The notes below the pieces were generated by a model, which was not told the origin of the DNA, did not search any database, and worked only from the letters and a program-made list of their open reading frames with translations. From the NCBI RefSeq assembly GCF_003007715.1, contig NZ_PXNO01000023.1:496001-560000 (forward strand): 64,000 bases of DNA, given 5' to 3'. A program made the position numbers and the translations under genes. Shown piece by piece: positions 49,918-62,700 of the stretch; position 1 is the stretch's first letter, and every line of letters begins with the position of its first letter. The stretch is from Marinobacter shengliensis. Lineage in GTDB: Bacteria > Pseudomonadota > Gammaproteobacteria > Pseudomonadales > Oleiphilaceae.

Positions 49918-51258
49918 ATGACCGAGAAAATACAAGACACTGCTCAGGGCGGAAAAGTTGGCTTTATCAGCCTGGGGTGCCCTAAAGCCCTGGTAGACTC
50001 AGAGCGTATCCTGACTCAATTGCGGCTGGATGGTTACGAGGTCGTGCCCACCTACAACGATGCCGACATTGTGGTGGTTAACACCTGTGGTTTTATCGAT
50101 GCGGCCAAGCAGGAATCCCTGGATGCCATCGGCGAGGCTATCAGCGAAAACGGCAAGGTGATTGTGACCGGTTGTATGGGCGTGGAAGCGGATAAGATTC
50201 GCGAGACCCATCCAGGTGTGCTGGCGGTCTCTGGTCCTCAGGCCTATGAAGAAGTTGTGGGAGCGGTACACCAGTATGTACCGCCGAAGAAAGACCACGA
50301 CCCATTCGTGGATCTGGTACCCCCGCAGGGCATCAAGCTCACACCAAGGCACTATGCCTACCTGAAGATATCCGAAGGCTGTAACCACAGCTGTACCTTC
50401 TGCATCATCCCGGACATGCGCGGCAAACTGGTTAGTCGCCCGATCGGTGATGTGATGGATGAGGCGAAACGACTGGTAGACGCTGGTGTTAAAGAGCTGC
50501 TGGTGATCTCCCAGGACACCTCCGCCTACGGTGTGGATATTAAATACCGCACCGGTTTCTGGCAGGGCCGCCCGGTGAAAACCAAGATGCAGTCTCTATG
50601 TGAGGCTCTGGGTGAGATGGGCGTATGGGTTCGCTTGCACTACGTCTACCCGTACCCCCATGTGGACGACATCATCCCGCTGATGGCTGAAGGCAAGATT
50701 CTGCCGTACCTGGACATTCCGTTTCAGCATGCCAGCCCGAAAGTGCTCAAGGCCATGAAGCGCCCGGCTCATGACAGCAAGACACTGGAGCGCATCAAGA
50801 CCTGGCGTGAAATCTGTCCGGAACTGACCATTCGCTCGACCTTTATCGTCGGCTTCCCCGGTGAAACCGAGGAAGATTTTCAGTACCTGCTGGATTGGCT
50901 GGATGAGGCGCAATTGGACCGCGTGGGTGCGTTTACCTACAGCCCGGTTGAAGGCGCGAGGGCCAATGAGCTGGAAGGTGCCGTACCGGAAGAGGTCAAG
51001 GAAGAGCGGCTGGCCCGCTTTATGGCGAAGCAGGCGGAGATTTCAGCTGCCCGATTGCAGGCCAAAATCGGCAAGACGATTGATGTGCTCATCGACGAGG
51101 TTGATGAGGAAGGTGCGATAGGTCGCTCGAAGGCCGATGCGCCGGAGATTGATGGCATGGTTTACCTGAACGACGAAACCGACCTGGTCCCTGGCCAGAT
51201 TGTGCAGGCTGTTGTAGAGCACGCCGACGAACATGACCTTTGGGCTCGTTTGGTCTGA
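49918..51258 (+). CDS. rimO: Ribosomal protein S12 methylthiotransferase RimO
   Basis: RimO is a radical-SAM enzyme that methylthiolates Asp88/89 of ribosomal protein S12. The 446-residue protein opens [19 protein letters not shown], has the radical-SAM cluster motif [16 protein letters not shown] near residue 156 and ends in a TRAM domain. It is the paralog of MiaB, also in this window. The upstream gap of 258 bases is AT-rich and probably holds its promoter. Confidence 0.96.
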   Translation: MTEKIQDTAQGGKVGFISLGCPKALVDSERILTQLRLDGYEVVPTYNDADIVVVNTCGFIDAAKQESLDAIGEAISENGKVIVTGCMGVEADKIRETHPGVLAVSGPQAYEEVVGAVHQYVPPKKDHDPFVDLVPPQGIKLTPRHYAYLKISEGCNHSCTFCIIPDMRGKLVSRPIGDVMDEAKRLVDAGVKELLVISQDTSAYGVDIKYRTGFWQGRPVKTKMQSLCEALGEMGVWVRLHYVYPYPHVDDIIPLMAEGKILPYLDIPFQHASPKVLKAMKRPAHDSKTLERIKTWREICPELTIRSTFIVGFPGETEEDFQYLLDWLDEAQLDRVGAFTYSPVEGARANELEGAVPEEVKEERLARFMAKQAEISAARLQAKIGKTIDVLIDEVDEEGAIGRSKADAPEIDGMVYLNDETDLVPGQIVQAVVEHADEHDLWARLV

Positions 51259-51311
51259 CTTTTGTCGCGGTTTTTGGGCTTCGGCCCTAGCCTGCTGGAT
51301 GTTGGTGGCTG

Positions 51312-51422
51312 GGGCTTGGCGAGGGACTTCTCCCAAAAAACGCCCGTGAATACGTCCCTGTAGGGCTTCGTCGCGCCTTCCCTGGCGCTCCAGATTTTTG
51401 GGAGAAGTCCCTCGCCAAGCCC
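51312..51422 (-). repeat. Class 1 palindromic element, copy 15
   Basis: Arms 51312-51339 and 51395-51422 are a perfect 28 bp inverted repeat. On the minus strand hairpin A is GCGCCAGGGAAGGCGC and hairpin B is TACAGGGACGTA. It sits between the convergent rimO and gatB, oriented like gatB. The rest of the 263-base gap shows nothing recognised. Confidence 0.93.
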
Positions 51423-51521
51423 TCGATCCAGCATGCGGTGGGGTAGTCATAAATAAACCGACCCCTCCCCAAACTCAACAGGCTAGGGCCGAAACAAAAC
51501 GGCCCACACCAAAGCCAAAAC

Positions 51522-52973
51522 TTAACCACCAAGCTTGCGAACAAGAATCTCGTTGAACAGCTTGGGATTGCCTTGGCCCTTGGACGCTTTCATCAAAGGT
51601 CCCATGAAACCGCCAAGCATCTTCTTGCGCTTCTTCGGATCTTCCTCATTCTGGTACTGAGCCACCTGATCCGGCATACCGGCCAGCACCTCGTCGACCA
51701 TGGCTTCCAGAGCGCCGGTATCGGAGACCTGCTTCAGGCCCTTGGCGTCAATGATCGCATCTACGTCGTCGTTATCACCTGACCACAAGGCTTCAAAGAC
51801 CTTCTTCGCACCTGCTGAAGAAACCGTGTTGTCGGCAATGCGGGTGACCAGTGCGCCCAGTTGTGCGCCTGAAATCGGAGCTTCGGCCACGGATTTCTCG
51901 TCGGCATTCAGGCGGGCGGAGAATTCGCCCTGAATCCAGTTGGCGGCCAGCTTGGCGTCTTTGCCGTGTTCCACGGTTTCTTCGAAGAACGCAGACAGCT
52001 TGGCGTCGCCAGACAGCACGCCGGCGTCGTAGTCGTTCAGACCGTATTGCTCCTTGAAGCGGGCCTTGCGTGCATCCGGTAGTTCCGGCAGGCGGGCGCG
52101 GGCGTCTTCGATGAAGGCGTCGTCGATTTCCACCGGCAACAGGTCAGGGCAGGGGAAGTAGCGGTAGTCGTTGGCTTCTTCCTTGGTGCGCATGGACCGG
52201 GACTCGTCCCGGTCGCCATTGTACAGGCGGGTTTCCTGCACAATGCGGCCGCCATCCTCCAGGATATCCATCTGCCGTTCCACTTCGTGGGCGATGGCCT
52301 GCTCCATGAACCGGAAGGAGTTCAGGTTCTTGGTTTCGGTGCGGGTGCCCAGGGTGTCAGAGCCTTTCGGCTTCAGGGAGATGTTCACATCAAAGCGCAT
52401 GGAGCCCTGAGACATATCGCCATCACAGATCCCCAGCGAAGTCACCAGGCTATGGAGCTTCTTGGCGAAGGCTACGGCTTCGTCGGCGCTGTTCATATCA
52501 GGCTCTGTCACCACCTCGATCAGCGGCGTGCCGGCCCGGTTCAGGTCAATGCCGGACATGCCGTGGTAATCCTCGTGCAGGGATTTACCGGCGTCTTCTT
52601 CCAGGTGCGCGTGGTGAATGCGCACGCGCTTGGTGCTGCCGTCGGCCAGGTCGATGTCCACATAGCCGGGGCCGACAATCGGCTGGGCCAGCTGGGTGGT
52701 CTGGTAGCCCTTTGGCAGATCCGGGTAGAAGTAGTTTTTGCGCTCGAAGACCGAGCGGCGGCCGATTTCGGCGTTGGTGGCCAGGCCGAACATCACCGCA
52801 TAACGGAAGGCCTGCTCATTGGGTACCGGCAGGGTACCGGGCATGGCCAGGTCAACGGCGTTGGCCTGGGTGTTGGGCTCGGCACCGTAGGCGGTGCTGG
52901 AGCCGGAGAAAATCTTGGTCTGGGTGGCGAGCTGAACGTGAATTTCCAGCCCGATCACGATATCCCACTGCAT
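51522..52973 (-). CDS. gatB: Aspartyl/glutamyl-tRNA amidotransferase subunit B
   Basis: GatB binds the misacylated tRNA and activates it within GatCAB, which makes Gln-tRNA or Asn-tRNA. The start at 52973 ([15 protein letters not shown]), preceded by AGGAGACG, gives 483 residues. The catalytic cradle shows [18 protein letters not shown] and [18 protein letters not shown], and the C-terminal YqeY-like tail is present. It is the last gene of the gatC-gatA-gatB operon. Confidence 0.96.
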   Translation of the reverse strand: MQWDIVIGLEIHVQLATQTKIFSGSSTAYGAEPNTQANAVDLAMPGTLPVPNEQAFRYAVMFGLATNAEIGRRSVFERKNYFYPDLPKGYQTTQLAQPIVGPGYVDIDLADGSTKRVRIHHAHLEEDAGKSLHEDYHGMSGIDLNRAGTPLIEVVTEPDMNSADEAVAFAKKLHSLVTSLGICDGDMSQGSMRFDVNISLKPKGSDTLGTRTETKNLNSFRFMEQAIAHEVERQMDILEDGGRIVQETRLYNGDRDESRSMRTKEEANDYRYFPCPDLLPVEIDDAFIEDARARLPELPDARKARFKEQYGLNDYDAGVLSGDAKLSAFFEETVEHGKDAKLAANWIQGEFSARLNADEKSVAEAPISGAQLGALVTRIADNTVSSAGAKKVFEALWSGDNDDVDAIIDAKGLKQVSDTGALEAMVDEVLAGMPDQVAQYQNEEDPKKRKKMLGGFMGPLMKASKGQGNPKLFNEILVRKLGG

Positions 52974-52995
52974 GTGTTCGTCTCCTAATCCGGGC

Positions 52996-54453
52996 TTATT
53001 GGGGTTCACGCTGGTGCCAGTCGGTCACCTGCTGGAACTGATGGGCAGCATTCAGCAAACGGGCCTCAGAGAAGTAATCCCCGATGATCTGCAGCCCCAC
53101 CGGTAAGCCGTCGACAAACCCCGCCGGAACCGACATGGCCGGAATGCCTGCCAGGTTGATGGCGATGGTGAACACGTCTTCCAGGTACATGGACACCGGG
53201 TCGGTGTTCTTCTCGCCCTGCCTGAACGCAGGTGTCGGAGACACCGGGCTCATCAGCACGTCCACTTCCTTAAACGCATTGATGAAGTCCTGCTGGATCA
53301 AACGGCGAACCTTCTGGGCCTTCAGGTAATAGGCATCAAAGTAACCAGCGGACAGGGCGTAGGTCCCCACCAGAATCCGGCGCTTAACCTCATTCCCGAA
53401 ACCTTCCGCCCGGGTGCGGGTGTACATGTCCATCAGATCTTTCGGATCGTCGCAGCGGTAGCCATAACGCACACCGTCAAACCGGGACAGGTTGGCAGAA
53501 GCCTCCGCCGGAGCGATCACATAATAAGCAGCAATGGCCAGCTTCGCGTTGGGCAGTGACACTTCTTTTACCGTCGCGCCCAGCTTTTCATACTCGCGAA
53601 TCGCGTTGCGAACCTGCTCTTCCATGGCCGGAGACAGCTGGTCGCTGAAGTATTCCTTCGGCAGGCCAATCTTCAGGCCTTTCAGCGGCTCGTTCAGGGT
53701 AGCGGTGTAATCCGGAACTTCCCGGTCGATGCAGGTGGAATCCTTCGGGTCGTGGCCTGCCATCACGTTCATCATCAGCGCCGCATCTTCCGCCGTGCGC
53801 GCCATCGGCCCGCCCTGATCCAGGGACGAGGCAAAAGCGATCATTCCATAGCGAGACACCCGGCCGTAAGTCGGCTTCAGCCCGGTAATGCCACACAGCG
53901 CCGCCGGCTGGCGGATGGAGCCCCCGGTATCCGTACCCGTCGCCGCCGGCACCAGCCGCGCAGCCACGGCAGCGGCAGAACCGCCGGAAGAACCACCCGG
54001 CACCCGCTTGTCACCGCTGGCCATGCCCCAGGGGTTGGTTACCGCGCCGTAGAAACTGGACTCGTTAGACGAGCCCATGGCGAACTCATCCATATTGGTC
54101 TTGCCCAGACACACGGCGCCGGCCGCCTTGAAGTTCGCCGTCACTGTGGCGTCGTAGGGTGGCACAAAGTTCTCCAGCATCCTTGAGCCGCAGGTAGTGC
54201 GAATGCCGTTAGTACAGAAAATATCCTTGTGAGCAAAGGGCACCCCGGTCCACACCGTGGCCTTACCCGCCGCCCGCATCTCATCCGCCGCTTTCGCCTC
54301 GGCCAATGCCTGCTCGTCGGAGATGGTAATAAAGCTGTTGTACTTGCCGTCTTCATGTTTCAGACGGTCGAGGAACTGCTGAGTCAGCTCCACACTGGAA
54401 ATCTTGCCGCTCTCCAGTTCCCTGGAAAGTTCTGCTACGGATTTGTTATGCAT
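52996..54453 (-). CDS. gatA: Aspartyl/glutamyl-tRNA amidotransferase subunit A
   Basis: GatA is the glutaminase of GatCAB that supplies ammonia. The amidase signature is complete: the catalytic Lys in PFAHKDIF (~78), [21 protein letters not shown] with the cis-Ser, and [16 protein letters not shown] with the nucleophilic Ser. Three consecutive ATG codons (54459, 54456, 54453) could start it; 54453 has GGGA nine bases away. Length is about 485. Confidence 0.96.
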   Translation of the reverse strand: MHNKSVAELSRELESGKISSVELTQQFLDRLKHEDGKYNSFITISDEQALAEAKAADEMRAAGKATVWTGVPFAHKDIFCTNGIRTTCGSRMLENFVPPYDATVTANFKAAGAVCLGKTNMDEFAMGSSNESSFYGAVTNPWGMASGDKRVPGGSSGGSAAAVAARLVPAATGTDTGGSIRQPAALCGITGLKPTYGRVSRYGMIAFASSLDQGGPMARTAEDAALMMNVMAGHDPKDSTCIDREVPDYTATLNEPLKGLKIGLPKEYFSDQLSPAMEEQVRNAIREYEKLGATVKEVSLPNAKLAIAAYYVIAPAEASANLSRFDGVRYGYRCDDPKDLMDMYTRTRAEGFGNEVKRRILVGTYALSAGYFDAYYLKAQKVRRLIQQDFINAFKEVDVLMSPVSPTPAFRQGEKNTDPVSMYLEDVFTIAINLAGIPAMSVPAGFVDGLPVGLQIIGDYFSEARLLNAAHQFQQVTDWHQREPQ

Positions 54454-54522
54454 CATCAATCCCGAAATATGTGATCGTCAGACAACCTGCCGGTTACACG
54501 GAAATGTCAGTGCCCCGAAAAC

Positions 54523-54810
54523 TCACTCAATGACCTTGGGTACCAGGTACAACCCATCCTCGGTAGCCGGCGCAATCGCCTGAAACGCCTCCCGCTGATT
54601 GGTCTCGGTAACCACATCCGGCCGCAGCTGCTGTACGGCATCCAGCGGATGCGCCATGGGCTCCACGGAATCGGTATCCGCTGCACTCAACTGATCCACC
54701 AGATCCAGGATATTGCCCAGATCCTTCTCCAGAGCCGAAACCTGCTCGCCGTCCACCTTGATGCGGGCGAGCACGGCAACTTTCTCGATGTCCTCGCGGG
54801 AAATGCTCAC
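54523..54810 (-). CDS. gatC: Aspartyl/glutamyl-tRNA amidotransferase subunit C
   Basis: GatC is the small subunit that wraps around GatA and GatB to stabilise the complex. The 95-residue protein starts MSISREDIEKVAVLARIKVD and carries the conserved LGNILDLVDQLSAADTD and EPMAHPLDA. It heads the gat operon. Presence of the operon suggests that glutaminyl- or asparaginyl-tRNA is at least partly made by the indirect route. Confidence 0.95.
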   Translation of the reverse strand: MSISREDIEKVAVLARIKVDGEQVSALEKDLGNILDLVDQLSAADTDSVEPMAHPLDAVQQLRPDVVTETNQREAFQAIAPATEDGLYLVPKVIE

Positions 54811-54903
54811 GTTGCCTCCATTAAAGCGTGTGTGAAAACAATTTAATCCTAAAGAGCCCGAACGACTCTAACTGGCTGATTTTGGCGCTTTTCAGCTGTC
54901 CGG

Positions 54904-55018
54904 GGATGCCTTGGGGAGGGGCTTTCCAAAAATCTGCGGAGCCATGAATGGCGGAGCCGAAGCGCCACAGGGATGTGCCAAAGGAGCGTTTTTTGGAAAG
55001 CCCCTCCCCAAGGCATCC
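54904..55018 (+). repeat. Class 1 palindromic element, copy 16
   Basis: Arms 54904-54932 and 54990-55018 are a perfect 29 bp inverted repeat. Hairpin A is GCCATGAATGGC, the only one whose tip lost GGA; hairpin B is CACAGGGATGTG. It lies in the 398-base divergent gap between gatC and mreB, oriented like mreB, about 190 bases before its start. The remaining gap probably holds the promoters. Confidence 0.93.
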
Positions 55019-55163
55019 TTGCACCCAGAGAAAACAAGCCCGACATATTAGCAGAATCACAACCAAGATTGGCCCCGAAACAGTACCGAAAATGTGAGAA
55101 TGGTAAGCTGAGAGCCCTGATGTTGCCTTGCCTGAGAATGGCCTCACTGCTAAAGTTGCGTGA

Positions 55164-56252
<1,089 letters not shown>

Positions 56253-56272
56253 TCCCGTGGGAGGGCTAAGCC

Positions 56273-57148
56273 ATTAAAACCATCTTTGTCCAGGGGCCGG
56301 TACCCGGCTTCAGGCTCTTTCTTGTGATTCTGGTATCGGCAGCGTTGATCGCTGCCGATACCCGTTTTGACAAGCTAACTCCCGTTCGAAGTACTCTCGC
56401 CACCGGCCTGGCACCTGTGTACTGGCTGGGCAATGCCCCCTACCGGTTCAGTGACTGGTTCTCCGGGCTCTTTGTCAGCCGTGAAGACCTCCAGAGTGAA
56501 AACGAAGAACTCAAGGCCCGAATGCTGATACTCGAGCGGCGTGCGCTGAAATATGCGGCGTTGGCGTCAGAGAATAACGAGTTGCGCCGGCTGCTTAACT
56601 CCTCTGAAGTGTTGGATGACCGGGTGATCGTGGGCGAAGTGGTGGGTGTCTCGCCCGATCCGTTTTCCCACGAGATCATCATCAACAAAGGCCATAGCGA
56701 CGGTGTGACCACCGGGCAGGCTGTACTGGATGCCGAAGGTTTGATGGGGCAGATAGTGCAGACCAGCCAGTTCACCTCCCGTGTGTTGCTGGTGTCGGAC
56801 AGTAGCCATGCGGTGCCCGTCGAAGTGGTCAGAAATGGCTTGCGTTCGGTGTTATTGGGCAATGGTGAAGTCAATCAGCTGGATCTGGTGCATGTGCCGG
56901 ATACTGCCGATATACGGGAAGGCGATACCCTGGTCAGCTCCGGCCTTGGTGGCCGTTTCCCCCGGGGCTATCCGGTGGCTGAGGTCAGCCAGATCACCAA
57001 GGAACCAGGGGAACCCTTCGTGACGATTCGGGCCAGGCCCATGGCCAGACTGAACCAGAGCCGGCTTGTGCTGGTGGTGTTTCAGCCTGAGTCCCGGGAG
57101 CGCCGCGAGTCTGCGGAACCGCAGACCACGGAAGAGGAGGCCAACTGA
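56273..57148 (+). CDS. mreC: Rod shape-determining protein MreC, apparent AUU start
   Basis: MreC is the bitopic inner-membrane protein linking MreB to periplasmic wall synthases. The conserved N-terminus KTIFVQGPVPGFRLF is encoded from an ATT at 56273. A stop codon lies six bases upstream in frame, and no ATG, GTG or TTG occurs before GTG 56324, which would remove part of the membrane helix. GGGAGGG stands seven bases before ATT. Membrane helix about 15-33, coiled coil about 68-105, then beta domains. It overlaps mreD by one base (TGATG). Confidence 0.9.
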   Translation: MKTIFVQGPVPGFRLFLVILVSAALIAADTRFDKLTPVRSTLATGLAPVYWLGNAPYRFSDWFSGLFVSREDLQSENEELKARMLILERRALKYAALASENNELRRLLNSSEVLDDRVIVGEVVGVSPDPFSHEIIINKGHSDGVTTGQAVLDAEGLMGQIVQTSQFTSRVLLVSDSSHAVPVEVVRNGLRSVLLGNGEVNQLDLVHVPDTADIREGDTLVSSGLGGRFPRGYPVAEVSQITKEPGEPFVTIRARPMARLNQSRLVLVVFQPESRERRESAEPQTTEEEAN

Positions 57149-57624
57149 TGCTGTCGGTCATTAGCTACCCGCTGTTTTTCGTGACCGTTGTGCTTGCGCT
57201 GGTGTTGAGTATATCCCTGTTCCCGGTAGGCTGGTTTGAATTCCGTCCGGAATGGCTGGGTTTGGTGGTTTTTTACTGGACCTTCCGTGCACCGGCGCAG
57301 TTTGGGATTCTGATGGCCTGGTGTCTCGGGCTATTACTGGATGTGCTTGAGGCCACCCCCCTGGGCACCAATGCGCTGGGTATGGCACTCATTGCTTTCC
57401 TGGTGCTGACCATCCATCAGCGCTTGAGAATGTACCCGCTACCGCAACAATGCCTTATGGTCTTCCTGTTGTTGGGCATCAACCAGATGCTGGTGCACTT
57501 CATCAAACAACTGCTGGGCGCCGATACGGCGGGGTTCAGTTACCTGTGGCCAGCATTAACCAGCGCGGTCGCCTGGCCCTTTGTCAGTGGCCTGCTGGAC
57601 CGCCTGAACCGGAAGCTGGGCTAG
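57148..57624 (+). CDS. mreD: Rod shape-determining protein MreD
   Basis: MreD is a polytopic membrane protein of the rod complex. The 158-residue product is hydrophobic with about five membrane helices and has the typical [15 protein letters not shown] and [15 protein letters not shown] segments. Its start overlaps the mreC stop, so the two are translationally coupled. Confidence 0.94.
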   Translation: MLSVISYPLFFVTVVLALVLSISLFPVGWFEFRPEWLGLVVFYWTFRAPAQFGILMAWCLGLLLDVLEATPLGTNALGMALIAFLVLTIHQRLRMYPLPQQCLMVFLLLGINQMLVHFIKQLLGADTAGFSYLWPALTSAVAWPFVSGLLDRLNRKLG

Positions 57625-57628
57625 CACC

Positions 57629-58231
57629 ATGAAGACACTGATTCTTGCATCCGCCTCTCCTCGCCGGGCTGAGCTGCTACAGCAAATCGGGCTGACGTTC
57701 CAGGTGCAGCCCGCGGATATTGATGAAACCGTGGCCGAGGGTGAGTCGGCGGAGCATTATGTGGAACGCCTGGCTCGTGAGAAGGCGTTAAGAGTGGCCG
57801 GTGAGAATCTTGACGCACTGGTTCTGGGCTCGGATACCTCGGTGGTCTTGCAAGGTAAGATTCTGGGGAAACCGGTCGATGCGGCGGAGGCAAAAGCCAC
57901 ACTGGCCCGGTTGTCTGGCCAGCAACACCAGGTGATGACGGCGGTGGCGCTGGCGCGGGGAGAGGTCTGCCAATCGCACCTGTCGGTCACCAACGTGACC
58001 TTTCGAAGCCTTTCCGAGGCCGAGATCCGGGCCTATGTTGATAGTGGCGAGCCCATGGATAAGGCCGGTAGCTACGGCATTCAGGGCCTGGGTGGTATCT
58101 TTGTCCAGGAATTGCAGGGCAGCTATAGCGCGGTGGTGGGTTTGCCCCTCCTGGAAACCGCCGGGTTGTTGGCAGAGGCCGGTTTTCCGGTCTGGCAGAA
58201 CTGGCCGAGTTGTAAGGAGAGCCAAACATGA
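57629..58231 (+). CDS. maf: Maf-family nucleoside triphosphate pyrophosphatase
   Basis: Maf proteins hydrolyse non-canonical or excess nucleoside triphosphates. The 200-residue protein starts [20 protein letters not shown], has [19 protein letters not shown] with the catalytic Asp, and [10 protein letters not shown]. Position between mreD and rng points to the YhdE subtype, which prefers dTTP and UTP. It overlaps rng by ATGA. Confidence 0.94.
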   Translation: MKTLILASASPRRAELLQQIGLTFQVQPADIDETVAEGESAEHYVERLAREKALRVAGENLDALVLGSDTSVVLQGKILGKPVDAAEAKATLARLSGQQHQVMTAVALARGEVCQSHLSVTNVTFRSLSEAEIRAYVDSGEPMDKAGSYGIQGLGGIFVQELQGSYSAVVGLPLLETAGLLAEAGFPVWQNWPSCKESQT

Positions 58232-59709
58232 GCGAAGAAATTCTCATCAACGTTACGCCGGTGGAAACCCGGGTGGCGTTGGTCGAAAACGGCATGCTTC
58301 AGGAAGCTTACATCGAGCGGACCAGCCGCAAGGGTATTGTTGGCAATATCTACAAGGGTAAGGTGGTTCGAGTGTTGCCGGGCATGGAAGCGGCGTTTGT
58401 GGATATTGGCCTGGAGCGGGCCGCATTCATACACGCCTCGGATGTTGCCTGCAGTCAGTCCGGGCCGGAGGAGCCTTCGGATGGCCCGAAAACCGTGCCG
58501 GATATCCGCACCCTGTTGCGTGAGGGGCAATCGCTCGTGGTTCAGGTCACCAAGGACCCCATCGGCACCAAGGGAGCCAGGTTGACGACCCAGCTTTCTA
58601 TTCCTTCCCGGTACCTGGTGTTTATGCCGGGGGTCAGCCATATTGGTATTTCCCAGCGGATTGAGGACGACAACGAGCGCACTCGGCTGAAGACCCTGAT
58701 TGAAGAGGCGGCTGAACAGAGCGACGACGTTCAGGGTGGCTATATTATCCGCACGGCAGCGGAAGCGGCGGCGGCTGAAGACCTGATCGCCGATATGGCC
58801 TACCTGCATCGGCTTAGCCAGTCCATACAGGATCGGATTGGTAGCGCGCCCGCACCGTCCGTGGTCTACCAGGACCTGCCATTGTTCATTCGCACCATTC
58901 GGGATCTAATCCGGCCGCAGACAGAAAAAGTGCGCATCGACAGCCGGGAAAGCTACCAGCGGGTAATAGAGTTTGTGCAGGAGTTCGTCACGGAATTCGC
59001 CGACAAGGTTGAATACTATCCCGGTGAGCGGCCGATTTTTGATCTGTATTCGGTCGAGGATGAGATCCAGAAGGCCCTTAGCCGCAAGGTGCAGCTGAAA
59101 TCCGGTGGTTACGTCATCATCGACCAGACCGAAGCGATGACCACCATTGATATCAATACCGGCGCGTTTGTCGGCCACCGGAATCTGGAAGAAACCATCT
59201 TCAAGACCAACCTGGAGGCCGCCCGTGCCATCAGCCGGCAGCTGAGGCTCAGAAACCTCGGTGGCATCATCATCATAGACTTTATCGATATGGACGACCC
59301 GGAGCACCAGCGCCAGGTACACAGGATGCTGGAGAAGATGCTCGAGCGGGATCACGCCAAAACCAAGATCACCGGTGTCTCGGAACTTGGCCTGGTGGAG
59401 ATGACCCGAAAACGCACCACAGAAAGCCTTGGGCAGGTGCTGTGCGAGCCTTGCCCGATCTGCGATGGACGGGGCTTCCTGAAAACGGCAGAGACCGTCT
59501 GCTATGAGATTTTCCGCGAGATTCTCCGGGTGAACCGGGCCTATGAAGCTGAGAACTATCTGGTGATGGCGTCACAGAAAGTGGTTGATCGTCTGCTCGA
59601 CGAGGAATCCGACAATGTCGCAGACCTCGAGACCTTTATCAGTAAGACCATACGCTTCCAGGTAGAACCCTTCTACAGTCAGGAACAGTACGATGTGGTC
59701 CTGCTCTGA
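58228..59709 (+). CDS. rng: Ribonuclease G
   Basis: RNase G trims the 5' end of 16S rRNA and degrades some mRNAs. The 493-residue protein has an S1 domain ([21 protein letters not shown]), a 5'-sensor/DNase I-like catalytic core with [12 protein letters not shown] and IIIDFIDM, and the zinc-link [11 protein letters not shown]. It lacks the long C-terminal scaffold of RNase E. The mreBCD-maf-rng order is conserved. Confidence 0.96.
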   Translation: MSEEILINVTPVETRVALVENGMLQEAYIERTSRKGIVGNIYKGKVVRVLPGMEAAFVDIGLERAAFIHASDVACSQSGPEEPSDGPKTVPDIRTLLREGQSLVVQVTKDPIGTKGARLTTQLSIPSRYLVFMPGVSHIGISQRIEDDNERTRLKTLIEEAAEQSDDVQGGYIIRTAAEAAAAEDLIADMAYLHRLSQSIQDRIGSAPAPSVVYQDLPLFIRTIRDLIRPQTEKVRIDSRESYQRVIEFVQEFVTEFADKVEYYPGERPIFDLYSVEDEIQKALSRKVQLKSGGYVIIDQTEAMTTIDINTGAFVGHRNLEETIFKTNLEAARAISRQLRLRNLGGIIIIDFIDMDDPEHQRQVHRMLEKMLERDHAKTKITGVSELGLVEMTRKRTTESLGQVLCEPCPICDGRGFLKTAETVCYEIFREILRVNRAYEAENYLVMASQKVVDRLLDEESDNVADLETFISKTIRFQVEPFYSQEQYDVVLL

Positions 59710-59748
59710 CGCCCGCTGAACCGGGCTGTCGAAGGAGTATCGATTACG

Positions 59749-62700
59749 ATGCAAGGCCGTGAACAGGAGCAAGCTCAGCAGCCGCGCCGGGGCGCCGGCA
59801 AGCTGGCGCAGTTACTGGAGCACCTGGCAAACGGAGTCTGGTGGTTTATCTTCGCCTTGCTGGTGGTGTTTGCCCTGTACGTTGGATTGGGGAGGCAACT
59901 GACCAATAATATCGACCGTTTCACCGGCGAGCTTTCTGAGCAACTCTCCGATCGCACCGGGCTGGATGTCCGGATTGGTCGTCTTTCCTCCCGCTGGCAC
60001 TGGCTTGACCCGGCAGTAACCGCTACTGATCTGACCGTTCACCACCCCGAAACCGGCCAAGCCATTGCCGAGCTTGAGCACTTGCGTCTGCGTCTGGATT
60101 TTCTGTCATCGGTACTGCGATTCCGTTTGGTGTTCGAGGACTTTGAAGCCGATGGCTTAACCCTGAGCCTGGCCCGGCAGTCCGGCCTGGACCTGCTCGA
60201 GCCGCCGGATGAGCTGACCGACCTGACCCGCCCCGGTGGCCAGGACCTGCAAACCTGGCTCAGGCTGGCCGGGCGCTGGCTGTCTGATCCGCGGCTGACC
60301 ATGACCCGGATCAGCCTTGGCATTGATGATGGTTCAGGCAATACCCGGCATTTCGATATTCCCCAACTGGACCTGGTCTACCGCCGTGGTTTGTTTCAGG
60401 CCTCGGGCAGGGCCATGCAGCCAGGAACCACGACCCAGCTCGCCAGTTTTGCCCTTGTGGGGCAGCACTTTTTCCGGGGCGAATTTACCGGCCAGTTGTA
60501 TGTGGATGTCGATTCCGGGCGTCTGTTTGATGGTCTGGTGGACGATCTGAGTTGGCGCGGTCTTCGTGTAGAGGGGGCAGATCTGGGCGGGCGTGCCTGG
60601 CTGACCTTTGACAGCGGTGAGCTGGAGCAGGTTCAGGGGATGGTGCAAACGCCCTATTTGCAGCTCGGGGTCAATATGGAGTCGCTGGCTCCCCTGGAGA
60701 GTATCCAGGCTCGTTTTGGCTGGCGCCGGGATGGTCCCTTACAGCTCCAGCAACTGCAGTGGCAGTGGCTGGACCACGATGTCCAACCCTTTGGATTGCG
60801 CCTTGAGCCCGATTCCGGAGGTAATATCCTGATTGCCGATGGCGTGCCGCTGGCGCCGATCCGGCGGCTTGTGCAGAACCTTCCGTTGCTTCCGGCCGTG
60901 GCCAATCATGCGCTGGAGCAATACCGGCCATCCGGCTACCTTGACGACGTGATCCTGACGCTGCCGGAAGATCCGGCCGGCTTCCAGCTGTCCGGTCGAT
61001 TGCGGCAGGTGTCGGTTGAGGCCGCGCAAGGGGCGCCGGCCGCCCGTGGGCTTGATGGTCATATCCTGATGACGGCGCATTCAGGCCATGTAACCCTCGA
61101 TACCACCGGGCCCGCCTACCTGGGCTTCCCAAAACTCTATGATGCTGGCTGGCCGCTGGATTCGATGGCTGGCACCGTATCCTGGGAGCTGGCCGGCCCG
61201 ATAACCCGTGTATTTGCCGACGATCTCCGATTTACCTACGCCGACCGTACAACACTCACCGGAGCGTTTGATTTAAGGCTGGATCGGTTTGGCGAAGATA
61301 ACCTGGGCTTGCGCGTTGGCGTTGAGAACGGCGATGCGTCCATGCTCGCAGATTTTGTCCCGGCCAAGGTGGTGGACCCCGGGCTCTATCAGTGGTTAAC
61401 AACTGCCATTATGGAAGCCGATATCACCGCCGGTGAGTATTACGGTCACGGCCGGATCGATTCCGGGGCACCCCGGGGATCGTTTGTCTCATCCATGTGG
61501 TACGAGTTCGATCGTGGTGTTGTCCGTTACGACGAACGTTGGCCGGAAGTGCAGAGCGCCCGCGGCCGGGTTGAGGTTCAGAATGCAGACACTCTGGTCA
61601 CTCTGGAACAGGCCCTGACAGGCGGGCTGGAACTGCGCTCGGGCGTCGTAAGGGTTGTGCCGGGAGATGGCGAGGGGCCGACTCGCGTACGGGTTGATGC
61701 ACAAGCCGATGTGCCAGGTGAGAGCGTGCCGTTCTGGATGACCGAGACACCGCTTGGCGACATGGCCGGAATGGCCGCCACGGAGCTGGATTATCAGGGG
61801 CTCTACCGGTTAGCCCTGAATATTGATCTGCCACTGGGGGCTGGTGAGCAGACAGCGGTGAACGCACGGGTGGCAACCTCCGGAGCAAGCATCTCCTACC
61901 CGGCAGCGGGATTGGTCTGGGCAGGAATCGAGGGCGAGGTCCGCTACGATACCCGTCGGGGATTTTCCGGTGAGCCACTTCTGGCAGAGTTCTTCGGGCA
62001 ACCGGTGACTGTTGAGTTTGAGCAATCAGAACAGGGCCCGGCAGGTAAGGGCGCAGCGTTGTCTATTCGCCAGACCGGCCGGGTTCCTTTGCCGTCGTTT
62101 TTGCATCAGTTCGGGTTGCCGGAGGGCTCCGCACTCGGGATGTCGGGTAGCCTGGATTATTCGGCACAGCTGAGCGTGGCGGATGAGCGCGCTTCCCGGA
62201 TAACGGTAACCTCCGATTTTCAAGGCCTGTCACTGGACTGGCCGCAGCCTTTGGGTAAGGGAGCGTCGGATCTGGCCCGGTTGCAGGCGCTGATAGACCC
62301 TACGGACACTGAGGGTGTCCGTGTGACGGGGGACTGGCAGGACCGGTTGGCCTTTGATCTGCTGTGGAAACCGTCAGGCTTTGAACTGGGACTCCGTGAA
62401 CTGAACCTGGCGGGGCACAGTCTCAGGAATATACAGATCAATGCGCTGGATCTGGGAGATCGTTGGGTGTTCAACACGGAATCTGATCGGGTTCAGGGCA
62501 GGGTGATGGTGCCCACGCAGGGAACGATTGACGCCGATCTGCAACGACTCAGTCTGATGCGCTCAGATACCGGGGGTGAAGACCAGGAGGACCGGCAGAT
62601 ATTGACCCTGGAGGAGCAACTGGAAGCGTTTCGAGCTCTGGACGTGGGGAGCTGGCCCGATATTGATGTGACCATCGCGGACCTCAGGCTGGGCGATGAG

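Noticed and set aside
51312..51422. Class 1 palindromes as ordinary Rho-independent terminators
   Set aside because: Their T runs lie inside the stem rather than after it, and several copies are upstream of genes or beside a separate good terminator (for example copy 6). Some transcription-blocking effect remains possible.
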